From Acanthaster planci (lineage: Eukaryota; Echinodermata; Asteroidea; Valvatida; Acanthasteridae): a DNA stretch of 53,606 bases. Positions 1-11,846 of this stretch are shown here, piece after piece (position 1 is the stretch's first letter; each line of letters begins with the position of its first letter). The stretch covers positions 174,875 to 228,480 of the forward strand of contig NW_019091602.1 in NCBI RefSeq assembly GCF_001949145.1, written 5' to 3'. The position numbers were made by a program, and so were the translations under genes. The notes under the pieces were generated by a model, which was not told the origin of the DNA, made no database searches, and was given only the letters and a program-made list of their open reading frames with translations.

Positions 1-3000
1 TTTTTCCCAATGACAGACTGTGATATAACGGTGTTGGTGCCTATGCTTGTGCCCTGACCAACAATGACATCTTCCTGGAGAACACTACCCCTGAGGGCCA
101 CATTAAACAAAAATGCAACGAATGATATCATAATCTATATCGGGAAATGGACGGGGAGGAATTTTTCTCTTTGGAAAAATACCCTGACTTGATTTATGTG
201 CTTTTGAACAGCATATCGATGGGATGAAAATAAGTTAATTTCCTTTCCAATTTATGATATGGTACTCTAAAGAGTACAGGTGAATAGGTGGTACGCATGT
301 TACATGCTTCTTTGGCCAATAGGGTGTCATGATTTGCAAAATGCATGCGTGCCCCAACCTTAAGAACACAAGCACGTCTGGCACCCGAGTGACAATACAT
401 TAATACTGCAACATAACTGTTGTGTGCACCACACTTTACGTGAGAGAATACAGAAGCCTGTTGTGTGTTCAAAACAGTTCTTTCTTGTTCATGTGAGGAA
501 ACCCACAGCTCAAATGATTCACCAAACAGACCACAGTCAAATGGGTAGAACTGACCTTTCCAGTGTGACGTTGCTTGCTAGATATACATTGTGCCTGCCC
601 AGTTTGTAGCCTTCACCTTCAGAAGTTAGAGTGTCCGGTACCAAGGGATGCACCCACCTCCTTATTACATCCTTGCTGTGTATCAAACGATTACAGGGAG
701 AACACGTTAATATGCACTACTCGCCAGACTTGTAGCGAGACTAAACACAGATGATGTTCAACTGTTAGAAACCTTGGAGAATATTCACAGTTTGTTGCCA
801 CTTATTCATATACTAAAGACCTTTACATAACTTTTTACAACAAATTTAGAAAAAAGACTGAAAATATCCTCAGAATGTTACTTTTTGGTGCAGGAGAGGT
901 GAGATTAAGCAGAAAATATTCATCTGTCATGTCTGTTGTTTTATGAATCTCTTACAGTGATGTGTGTGAAACTTTCAGGAAAAGTGTAGCTTTCACCACG
1001 GGGAAAAATTCTGCTATGATCCAAACATCGGCCCTCTTGAGTCTTTCTTCTTCAACAAAATTACCGACTGTGAACTGAACCATGCCAGAAAGGAGTTACC
1101 AACGGCTGAGCCATTCTTTGATTTGAACATCTTCTGTATTGGCCAAGTAGACGGGTAACCTACCTAATGGAATCGTACATTGGAAGATCTGTGACCCTAG
1201 CAGCGTACTCTTCCTCAATAACATGCATGTACAGTTTGTTGCCTTCAATCTATTGAAAACAATGATAACAGACTGATTACTGTAATGTCAACGTGTGGTA
1301 TGAGAAATTTCAAAATGTAGGGGCGTGGGATTTACACAGACTATTTGAAATAGTTCAAAAGTTTTGCTGTAGAGGAAACACTTTTGTAATTTCTTCCAAA
1401 TAATTTAAGCAATTGCTATATAAGTAAATCTGCATTTTCCCGTCAAGGTTATTTTTGGCCAGAAACACAACTGTTGAAGAAAGCAAGAGACAAGCCAAAC
1501 TCATCGGCCAAACGATCAACTTAATTCAAACACCACAACGAACTCTTGCGAGTTATTTGTGCAATATTAGCATGGTACTTTTCACGGTAACTTTATACAT
1601 TGCAACACTCTATGATCCTGCCATGACGCGATATTTGCTATGGTGACAGGCCAAGTATAACACAGTACAGGCCATGGCCAAGTATAACACAGTACAGGCC
1701 ATGGCCAAGTATAACACAGTACAGGCCATGGCCAAGTATAACACAGTACAGGCCATGGCCAGGTATAACACAGTACGGGCCATGGCCAGGTATAACACAG
1801 TACAGGCCCTGGCCAGGTATAACACAGTACAGGCCATGGCCAGGTATAACACAGTACAGGCCCTGGCCAGGTATAACACAGTACAGGCCATGGCCAGGTA
1901 TAACACAGTACAGTCCATGGCCAAGTTTTCAGTGTTCAGTAGGTGGCCCACCTCTGCAGAGATCTCTCTCTGTGCTTGTGCCAAACCAAGAGTGCAGAAT
2001 ACATGTCTACCATCTCAGACACAAGGAATGCTAACCGTCCGTCAATTCCCAAGCCGCCCCTTAGAATAACCACTGCCGATTGTTCATTCTATGATAACGT
2101 ACATCATATAGTAAAATCTGGACTCAAAATGCCTTTGTACTGACTGAAGCCATTTTATTGAGCTGAACACAAAAGCGATGGTTGCCTCACTTGCCGTTGT
2201 AATTATTGGTGCAAATAATAAATTTGGCTAACGTTGGTGAGCAAGCCTTTGCGTTATCTTTGTATTTGGCACAGTAAGATGGCTGCCAGTGGCTTCATCG
2301 ACCTCTGTGTACTGATTAAGGGCATTATGGTCTCCAATCTTTATTTAAGAAGTCTATGAGTATGATGAGAACTTGTTCAAAGATAATACACATATTACAT
2401 ATAAATACGCCCAAATGATTGGTATTTTCGTACCTCCTCATTGATGAGTGTTCCCCGGATGAGATCCGACATGTTCTGGTAGTCAAAGTTGTCCACAAAG
2501 AGCTCGGTGACCCGCGGTGAGCAGATGCTAATGTGACTGTGCATGAGATCATACCGCAGGCTAAGCTCTTTGTTCTCTTCAAATAAATTCTGATCAGAAG
2601 GAGCGAAAGAAGATGACAAACAATCCAAAGTTATAAAACCAAAAAAAAAAAATGGTCCAACAACAGCACTGTTGTACCTCAAGGACTGTTGAAGATACAG
2701 AGATGATAAGTGATGTGTTCTGTCAAAGCCAGATACTTGTGAGCGGATGCTTTGAAACGGATTATAAACTATTATTGAAATACAGAGCTTCCCTTTTGAA
2801 GTGAACGTTTCATTTCTATAAATCGACTGTCTTTGGCCACATTTCGCAGATTTGAGGTTCATGATGACAAAGAGGCACGAATGTGCTTTTTGCCTTCTCA
2901 AAGCTGTCAAGAAAAATCTCATTCTAAAATGTTTAACAGAACGAGTCACATAACTGAGGCTCTAACTCTTTGACTTTTTTTGCCGTTCTCCACAATGTAC

Positions 3001-5829
3001 TGTCAACTCCTGTTCTCACCAGTGGAAACCTTGCTTTGGTCCGGCCCCGCATTTTCTGGTAGCTGAGTATCCGGTGTGTGGAGTCCGTGCCAACCACAAT
3101 GTCATCTTCCACACTGCGGGTCCGGTGACCGGGGAAAGCTTGCTTGAAGACTAACGTTATCACAGCTGACTTGTCTGTCTTGAAGCGGGCCCTGGGAAAA
3201 AAAATAACAAAGTTAAATACGATCTCATATATCAGTCAAAACAGTGCAAAATACCCAATTCACTGCCTTCAAAAGAAGTCCAATGGAAGAAGTCCAACAT
3301 GTCCAAGAATCACATCATTGATTTCCGCCACGAGTTGAAGTGCTATCGGGAATTTTTTTCAGCAGGCTCATGTACATACAAAGATCATGCATTCATAGAA
3401 TATAGCTGTGTACATGTACACGTATGCTCAGAGCACCCCAAGTCAAATGCGTATAAACCTGCAGGCGTATGAGAGCTGAGTTCTCAGGAAAGGACTATCA
3501 CTGTTTTTTAAAAACATGCCCTCTCTTGTTCCAACTCAAAAAATGTAGTAAAATGTAATATACGGCGCTGTCGCTTGTAAGAGGACATGACCTTATTGTT
3601 CTCTGAAGTCATAAGATACAATAGATAAGACAATGTACCATACAGTGCTGTGGCACTATGAATACATGACTTTATTGTTCTCAGTACGAGTAACAATGGA
3701 AGATGCCCTAGCCAGAAGTAATTCCCCCCCAACAGAGAACTCTTCCACCCACCCTCCCCCGAAGAATTTGGCTACATGTATGTCTGCCACAACACAGCAT
3801 AAGTACTCACTTGTGCTGTTCTATCAAGTCTTTGAGCAGCATGTTGGATAGCAGGTCCCCGCTGACGAGAACAAAGTGGGATCTGATCATGGACTTGCGC
3901 TCAACCTCCCTCAGGGCGTCGCCGACCGAGTGGCAGCCTTCAGAGGCTATCGGCTTGACAATGCAGGGGGAATTCGGCTGGCTCCACTTGGAGGCCCTGT
4001 ACGCAGAAGTATTGATGGACAAATTTGAGGACACAAAAACTTTTGCCGATCAGAGATTCTCTCAACATATCTTGGTGCAAGAAATTACAGACATGAATCA
4101 GCGGAGACAATTTTTGTGTTAGGCTGCTCGAGACAGAACTTTGACAAATGGAAGAAAATACACATTCTTGCTAAGTGAAAAGGAGGCTACTAGCAACGTT
4201 TGGGCTGCAGGCCAGTCTCTGGGTAACCTTACTATACATGTTAACAACCTGGTGATAAGCCATTTTGGACACCTTGTTGTGTGAGAAAAATGAAAAAGCA
4301 TAGAAACATTAGCAACTTGGACACCATGTATATCACTTCAAGGCAAATGTGGACAACTTGTTATCCAATGCTAGCTAAAAGTCTGGTTCAAACCAACCAA
4401 AGTATGATGCGTTGTACACTTAGTGGTTCCTAACTTGCTTGGCACTGAGGTTTGCCTGGGTTAGAAGTCCTATGGCATATTGACCAACAGATAATCATCC
4501 ATAGGAATGTGTGTACTTACTGAATGTGGTTTTTTAGCTGGTCGGCATGAGAACAGCAGAAGACAAATATCTCCTGGATTCCAGCACTGGCTAAAAACTC
4601 CAATGTGTAGTCAAGCAGTGGACAGTTGACCAGTGGGAACAAAGCCTGTACACAAAATCGAAATCAGCTGAACTTTTTTGAAAACAAGTATCAAGGTTGA
4701 TTTAGATCAACTGATTTGAATCATTGATTTGATTTACACCTGTTTCAGACAAGCGTTCCAGAGTTGCACCAAACCAAATAAAATTAAGAGTGACTTGAGT
4801 CGACTCAATTAAATTTTGGTTTCAGACAGACGAACTTAACACATACATTTGCTATGGGTTCAGCTCATGAGAAGAGCGACGTCTGAAACATGTTCGTCAT
4901 GTTTGTGTGGTCATCTTTCCACTACACCACAGACACCACTCAAACATAACTGCAATTTAATAACCTTTAATACAGGTTCACTCATGTACACGTGTTAAAG
5001 AGGGCACTGTCTATTCTCCAGTTATATCAGCTAAATATCGTTCAGATAATTTTTGCCAACGCTGGCTACATACACACCATCTCCCATTTCACTAAATCCA
5101 CAGGATAATCTTCAAGTTAAGTTAAAGGGTATTATCAGCTGAAAGCTTTAAAATTTACAACTGAAATTTAAGTGAAGAATTTTAAACATACAGTACATGT
5201 ACATTATAATCAATACATATGCAAGCAAACAAGCAGAAATAAAAGACAAAATCTTTGACAATTACTTAGACCATGCTCGGAGTACCAACCATGATGATTA
5301 CAACATACAGTACTACAGTACAGCAATGTTAACCACGGCAAGTCGGAGGAATACGTACGGCATGATTACAACTTACATGGTTACATACATGTACATGTAC
5401 ACATCGTGTAAGTGTGTTCTTCAGTTGATTTGGGCTGGTTTATCCGAATGCATAATATTATGACTCATTTTGACTGCAGACAGGCATGTAAGCCTAGACT
5501 TAGGCCTGCATGTACTTCAGAATGTGAAATGGGTGCAGGCTTGTCGATGGAGTGCCACAAAAATCGGCACAGGCCAACGCCTCCCTACTATAATTTCATA
5601 AATGAAATGTGCATGTGAGGTAATCGTAACCTGCATGACCTGGCATAGCATTCATAGCATGTGAAGTGCGGGGGGATGCGCTATGCAGTATGCTCACCCG
5701 TGGTCTCTCTGCTGTTATTGGTGCAAACCGCACATTGAAACTGTCTGCTAACACCACTGCTTGCAGAATGTCTTCTTGCTGCAATATGCTGTCCCCCCTC
5801 CCCTTATTCCTCTTCGTATTTGCAGCCAT
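1..5829 (-). CDS. EIF2B5: eIF2B epsilon subunit (EIF2B5), 5' half, 8 exons, runs off left edge
   Basis: Catalytic subunit of eIF2B, the cytosolic guanine-nucleotide exchange factor that recharges eIF2 with GTP for translation initiation. Exons read on the minus strand: 5698-5829, 4521-4645, 3811-3996, 3020-3191, 2434-2589, 1164-1249, 556-675, 1-90 (partial). All junctions are GT..AG and the phases chain to an open frame of about 355 residues. Start ATG at 5829 ([10 protein letters not shown]) gives an N-terminus like the family; a longer in-frame start exists further upstream. Seen: [10 protein letters not shown], then [20 protein letters not shown] and [14 protein letters not shown] of the nucleotidyltransferase-like domain, [10 protein letters not shown], and finally hexapeptide repeats ([18 protein letters not shown]) opening the left-handed beta-helix. 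The rest of the helix and the catalytic C-terminal HEAT (W2) domain lie outside the window. Identity is from recognised family similarity, not a search. Confidence 0.95.
769..2143 (+). CDS. Unrecognised antisense multi-exon candidate gene inside EIF2B5 introns
   Basis: I do not recognise this protein. Four plus-strand blocks chain by phase: 769-898 (donor GTGAGA), 979-1154 (acceptor TTTCAG, donor GTAACC), 1448-1574 and 1991-2143 ending in TGA, followed by an AATAAA at 2217-2222. Pieces that look like protein rather than chance: [55 protein letters not shown], then [18 protein letters not shown] and [20 protein letters not shown] at the C-terminus. No start codon is certain; the 5' end is missing or lies in 90-770, where other frames (about 715-825 and 127-230) also look coding-like. 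Exons fall between EIF2B5 exons on the opposite strand. Against it: no known domain, several weak splice sites. It could also be an old pseudogene. Confidence 0.4.
1649..1919. repeat. 27-bp minisatellite, 10 copies
   Basis: About ten head-to-tail copies of a 27-bp unit containing GTATAACACAGTACAGGCC. Because 27 is a multiple of three, the array is open on both strands; on plus it would encode MAKYNTVQA repeats. Early copies read AAG (Lys) and later ones AGG (Arg), and ATGGCC alternates with CTGGCC in the 3' half, a sign of higher-order unit turnover. It sits in an intron of EIF2B5 and between exons 3 and 4 of the antisense candidate, so it is most likely non-coding. Confidence 0.95.
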
Positions 5830-6199
5830 TCCGATGACAACTTTCCCGCACGTTTCGTCCACAGTGCCATATGGGTTTGTGTCTCTTTCTTTGCTGGTAA
5901 GGATATCCCATTTGCGGATCAAGTCCTTTTCGCGAATGGGATGGAAATGATCAAAATTATTTAGGCTTTGTTTTCAATGAAACAGCCAAAAACTTTTTGC
6001 AAACACCATGTTGTAGTTCCTTTTCACTTTTATCGTTTTTTTTCTATTCTAAAATACGCTATTACAATGAAAATGAACCGCAAACAGCCGTTTTTATTAT
6101 TAATTATCACGCTGTTAATACTCCCACATTACCATTTGCAAATTTTTCGATATTCTTAAACTGGCAGTGTTTTTAAAGGGTTACACATTCTTGATCAAC
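5830..6199. promoter_or_regulatory. Divergent promoter region between EIF2B5 and TM2D3
   Basis: The two start codons are 371 bp apart in head-to-head orientation, so this interval must contain both 5' UTRs and probably a shared bidirectional core promoter. I see no clear TATA box; it is AT-rich near 6000-6160. Role inferred from layout only. Confidence 0.5.
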
Positions 6200-9100
6200 A
6201 TGGCAGCGACTTCCTCCTGGCTTCGTTACTGCTCGTTTTTAATCTTAATTTCGTGTGCGATAAAAGTGTGTGGACAAGGTGAATTGGACATAAGTATTTA
6301 CAGCAGTCCTTACTTTCAGGTTATGTTAGGACACCTCTGCTTGTTTGTTTCACTCAAGTTTTAAAAACTTATTTATTAGCGTGGTGTAGCGAGGCCTACG
6401 TGTGCCTGGCACGCCTGGTGTACCGTAGCTCGTCAACATGATCGATGCTATACTCAGGCCTGACGGTGGGCTTCGTCATGTTTGTTAGTGTTACGTTTGT
6501 CAGTCACTTTTGGTTTATTCTACCGTATGTCCAAGACATAGGCTAGGATATTTTCAGTTTTCAATTGTTCTGGGGAAGAAGGTTTTGTTAAAGACCTTCG
6601 TGCGATTAAAGTTGGAGGATAATAGCTAGGCCTAAAGTCTTAGAACTGAAGCTGAGCTTACACTTTTAATTTTTTTGGTTGTTTTTATGTTCACGTCATT
6701 ATCATTGTAATTAGGCCTAGACACTTTTCTTTTTGTGGTCACAGTGATATTCCAGTGTGGTTTTACTCTTCTGATGAAGTTTATCATTAAAGTTAGTTTG
6801 CGTTTACCTACATTCATGACATTCAGATAATGTTGATATGATAAATATTATGCATATTTCTTGTATTTTTAAAAGTGTGTTTATGCAAATCATACATTTT
6901 TACTCCAATTTTATTCCTTGTTCCTACATGTATGATTAAGTTACAACGTGATCTCATTAGGAGGAGTTTAATTTTTTCACTGCCTCAGCAAATTTAGTAT
7001 GTTATATTCTGTTTGTTCCATTTTGCTTCTTTAACCTTTTTGATTATTTACTCGCCCTATATACATGTATTTATTTCGTTCCTTTAAGTTCAAACTATCT
7101 GTTTTCTAAACGTAATTTTTAGTGGTTTATATACATGACCCTCAGGTGTAGATTTTTGTATCAGGTATATATTGGTTCTAGAGAAAACCCTTCCAACCTC
7201 AATGTGATAGTACAGACTAATTGAACAAGTGCGTAAAGAATAAGGAATGCTGGTTGTTTCAATATTCTTTTTTTCAATCTTCCCTTAGGGGAAACCACCA
7301 CCAAGTTTGATATACCTACACCACAGCAAACAGAATCCAATCCCCCGGCTAGCACCAAAGAGTCCATCGCTAACATGACCACTGCCTCAAATGAGAGCAG
7401 TCCCAGTCAAGAAGCGGACCTGACCACAGCACAGCCAACAACCCAGGCTGTGTCCAGCACGGCGATGCCCAGTTATCTGGCCGTTTGCCCCAGCTTGGTC
7501 AACTGTACCAACTTGAGTGTCGAGTGTCTGGACTGTCAGCTGAATTCGTCGTGCGTGTATGGACGAGAGTACAACGTGACCTGCTCTCCCAAACCAGACC
7601 TGAATTGCACAGTAAGTGTCATTCGCTCTTGTCTCTTCTCAGGTCCGTCATTTGAGTGAGTGGATCAAATTGACAGCCTGATAAGGATCATGAGTGTCAT
7701 TGGGGGTGTCCTCTTGCCCTACCCTGGAATAGATAAAGAAAAAAAAAAAAGAAACAGGAAAGAAAGGAAGTGGATGAAAATCACCAATTTATGTGAGAAT
7801 ACCTTCAAATTGACTCTCCTTCCACCATTGGTTTGTCAGTTTGCCACTGATGAGCTTTGCCGCTCTTCTGGCAACATCCATGATTCCGACTTCAGGAGGG
7901 GAAAGCCCGAGTCCAGACACTGCACATTGCTGGGAGTGTGATACTATAATGCCGGAGATGAATTCCATTTCCATCTTGAATGCGTCCTACAAATACATGT
8001 GCGATCGGTCCCAGGGTTTGGCAAATCCATGCTACGCAGCTGCATAGCCTATTATACCAGCCCTGGGTATGATGTTTTTGTGACCAACATGAGAACCATG
8101 TTTCTGTCGTTGTATGCACATGCACATTTTTGTCTAGTCAACCAGAAACGGATAGACCAAAAAACCCCAAACAGAAAGCCTTTCATTTGGTTTCAGATGA
8201 AAAGGTAATAGGTAATATGTTTTTCATCACAATAAAATTGTGATTAGATTTGCTTAGTGCGTGAACATGTAGATAAGCTCTGAGGCGAGTGACACACGCC
8301 TCCCGTGCGTGACTTGGTAAGTCAGCATTTTTCAGTGTCTGCTACTAGCTATGATTGCCTCAACAGTGAGTGTTTCTTCTGCTGTGCGTATCGCCCACAG
8401 CAATGGTGACAGTGCCCCACAGGCTCCCAAACTCGTTTTGCCTTGCTGACAGTGGCTATTGTTAAGGTTACCAGTCACTTTCTTCAAATTTTTAAGCACC
8501 TTGGACTTGTTTCCGTCCTAGGGAGACCAAGTTTTTATGAAACGGTTCCGATGTCGGTACTGCTATCAGTCAGATGCCAGCGAACACACTTGTACCCATA
8601 ACACCAACTGCAGGGTCAACAGCAACCCGCCCACCATGGTTCGGGTCAACTGCTCTATCAACGATGATGTCCTCTGTTTAGGTAATATAACTGTGACATC
8701 ATACATGTATGAATGTATGTTTTGGCTGATTGAGGAAACAGCTGCAAACTTACACTGGGGGTAATTTCAATTGATTTTTGAGATTTTGAAAATTGGTTAT
8801 TCTACCAATGTTTAAAATGCTCTGCAAAACTTTCAAATTGAAGTTCAATTTACTGAAAACTGAAACTCTAAAGGTCTGTTTGAAATAGGTATCATTTTAT
8901 ACTAATATTGTGATCACTCAAGAATGACAAGAATGGTACTATTGCTTAGTGTGCCTGATTTTAAAGGCCATTGAAAGGATATCGGACTACTTGACCGTTT
9001 GCCAACTTGACTTCGGACAACTCGTCCGTTACGACAACTCGACCATTGAGATCTCTACACCTACATGTAATATAGTCGTTTTCCCAGTTCCAGATCGCAA

Positions 9101-9849
9101 AAATTATTCAGTCAGATTGCAGCTGCAAAAAATCCTCAAATTCCTCAATGTTTCGTATGCCTTGCAGGTCAGAGGAAGTTTTACAGAAGAAACCGGTGTA
9201 ACTGGACGTCGGGGTACCGGTGGACCACGGCTCTTACTTTCAGGTACATGAATGCTTTACTCATATACTGTTGGGATTTGCTTGAAATTCATGTTTAGGT
9301 TTTATTGGAACTGGGTGCCTGTTTTCGGCCAGATCGGGCAGCAGTAAGACTGTCATTGCTTTTGAAAAGATTGGCCAGAGGTGAACATGTTTTGTCAGAG
9401 TGCAATCTCCTCTGCCAAGTGCCTTTCCCCCTTTCATACGTGCTGCTGCATGAGCCTGCTGATCCACAGTCAGTGAAATAAAGCTTTTGCTGAAGCATCA
9501 TTTGCAAAGTTTGCACAGAAAAATAACTTCTAATTGGAGATTGGATGACTTGTCACAGATTTACAGATTCTCATGAAAAACCCCTTTGTTAAACACTTGT
9601 GTAATTACTCACAGTGTTGTTATGGGCTTCTGTAGCCATTCCCGGTGAGAAATGTTCTGATCATACTGTTTTTGTCCTTCCAGCATTACATTAGGTGGTT
9701 TTGGCGCAGACAGGTTCTACCTGGGCTACTGGCGGCAGGGTCTGGGCAAACTCTTCAGTTTTGGCGGGCTGGGTGTCTGGACGCTAGTCGATGTTGTGCT
9801 CATAGCCGTGGGTTACGTGGGGCCAGAGGATGGCTCCTACTACATATGA
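6200..9849 (+). CDS. TM2D3: TM2 domain-containing protein 3 (TM2D3, almondex family), complete, 5 exons
   Basis: Two-pass membrane protein of the TM2D family; the Drosophila homologue almondex acts in Notch signalling. Exons: 6200-6278, 7289-7611, 8522-8681, 9168-9243, 9684-9849; phases chain exactly to 267 aa, close to vertebrate TM2D3. Start chosen at MAATSSWLRYCSFLILISC, a signal peptide cleaved near VCG-QG; an in-frame upstream ATG exists. Then a Ser/Thr/Pro-rich linker, a cysteine-rich ectodomain with N-glycosylation sequons (NCTNLSVECLDCQLNSSC; CRYCYQSDASEHTC; CNWTSGYRW), and the TM2 domain: TM1 ITLGGFGADRFYLGYW with the DRF motif in the connecting loop, then FSFGGLGVWTLVDVVLIAVG and the family's C-terminal GYVGPEDGSYYI. 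Donor at 6279 is preferred because it alone matches the phase of exon 2. Confidence 0.97.
7739..9160. other. TM2D3 introns 2-3, no gene; short repeat fragment at 8985-9060
   Basis: Nothing coding beyond exon 3 (8522-8681). At 8985-9060 there are repeated ACTCG/ACTTG units (CGGACAACTCGTCCGTTACG) of the same family as the ends of the element at 24052-25084, so this looks like a fragment of that repeat. Confidence 0.4.
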
Positions 9850-11846
9850 AGGGCAACAGTAGTGGAGGGTAAAATGAGCAGGAAGCAAGACACGGTGCAT
9901 CTGTTTGTGACTATCAACTGGGTACTCATGCTGAACAGTGGTAATGTTTTTATCAATGACGTGCTGCCGAACTATTCCACCACAGAAAAACATTTTGACA
10001 TGATTGCATTCCAAGCTATTGCATGAATACTATGGAGTCATGGAGGATCTGTTGCTGTGCAAATCAGCCAGCTGGGCCAAACTTCAGGGGCTAAGCTTTC
10101 TGTTCAGAAATTTCTGCAGTCAGTGAACAGGCCAGGGAGGGATTTGGGCAAAGATGCGTGATTTTTGTGGTAGTGATGCTAGCACAGACTGATGTTCCTG
10201 GGCACGCAATTCTGCAGCAAGCGGAGAGGTTTTGCAAGAAACTAGCCGGTAGCCTAAGTGAAGTGAATGTCTACATCATCAGTGGAGTTTTGCTTTTTAA
10301 ACAGGGGAGGTTTGCTCATTCTAATCACTAGAGATCTCTTCAGAACCTCTCACTTCACACCAGGCTGGGTACCTTGAGTCATTCAAGCAGTGAAGCACAT
10401 TTCCAGCACGCTGGTCATTGAATTTGAAAAGATTGAGACTACATGTATTGGTAAAATGATACAGATGAATTCTCTATCGGTGAAAGCCATTTGGTTTGAA
10501 AAGCTTTTGTGAATTAAAAAGAAGTTTCATCAAATTGGTTTTGAAGACATTAGATGTAGTGTAAATCAAGAATTGCCCATGTAAGCTTACATGTATTTCC
10601 ACTGACTGTGAGAGACATTTGCAATATCTGCAGAATTATTAGTTCATAAACCCAACCCGACGAATGAGCTGCACTTCAGCTCTGCAGATAGAAATGACAA
10701 AGTGTGGCAAAACCCTTTTGCGGATGTTAACACTTATTGTACTAAGATCACACTGTAAATACATGTACAGTAATTTTTTCATCATGAAGCTTTCTTCATG
10801 AATAATTTATTCTGTACAAAGGACATATGGAACATACATTAAAAGAACCATTTTATTATACATGTATTTCCAAATGATATCTAATGTTTGTATTTAGACA
10901 AACTGCTTAGTGTCCTTAAAATCTTACATGTAGTGTGCTAGAGGTGAAATCTTTTTATCTTTTGTATCTTTACCGATATATCTTCATGTAAAAAATATAA
11001 ACAGCTTCTTGGTCATTCCCAGCTGCATAAACATGATGAACAAGTGAAGCCACGTGCTGGTTCCCATACCCATCCATTGGAATGTGCTGAGGGAACCAGT
11101 GTAAAGAGTTCCATAATACAGACGTCACTGATTTTGTCCCCGCAGTGACCTGTTAGCCTTCTCAAAGCAACCACCTCTAAAAAATGTCCAATTTAGCTGT
11201 GAAAATATTGAGGTATTCACTTTAAAAACTTTGTTCAAGATGTTTTTCCATAAGGCTTGTGCGTAGGGTGTCAAGTGGCGCCCGTATATGGAAATTTTTC
11301 CGAACCAGTCTCAAATCGTTGAAGAGCCGTTACAAATTTACTGTCTGCGGAGTTGTAAAACACCGAGGCCAGTGATTTCACTTCTTGGAGCCAATGCTCT
11401 ATCAAGTTTTTTTCCCATGGAGGAAAGTGATTATGCACGAGGAACGCATCTGTTCATGAACATGAAAGGGGGCTTCCTTATCAAGTGACTATCTCCCATA
11501 CGGTGTGCTTCTGCACGGACATTTAGTGTGCTATATGCATGGGTGATTTTGCAAATCACTGACGAGCACTAAGCTGGTGTGTCTTGAGGGGTGGTGGGTG
11601 AGAAGTACACGTATCAATGTTGGAGGCATTTCAGCCATTCCCACCCCCCTTCGTTTCTGTGTTTGTTACCGGAGTGGGGTTACTTGTGCTCAAACGGTAT
11701 TACGACTTGGGACCCCAAGCTTTTGAATTCAGTGGTGTGCCAACAACCGGTGATTGTGGTTCTTTGGGTGCATGGAAGATGGTCCATTCCTCTAGGCATC
11801 TTTCATGGTGTTCGTCAGGCCAGGTGTATTACACTGGAGAATGTTG
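9850..11846. other. TM2D3 3' UTR and tail-to-tail intergenic space
   Basis: No supported gene. Holds the 3' UTR of TM2D3 and, on the other strand, that of DDX49. ATTAAA-like hexamers occur near 10514 and 10838 and TTTATT (AATAAA on minus) near 10850, but none is decisive. At 11284-11305 CCGTATATGGAAATTTTTCC resembles one end of the MITE at 23647-23863, suggesting a solo or decayed copy. Confidence 0.4.

Noticed and set aside
1649-1919. CRISPR-like regular array
   Set aside because: Units are contiguous without spacers, and the context is an animal genome.
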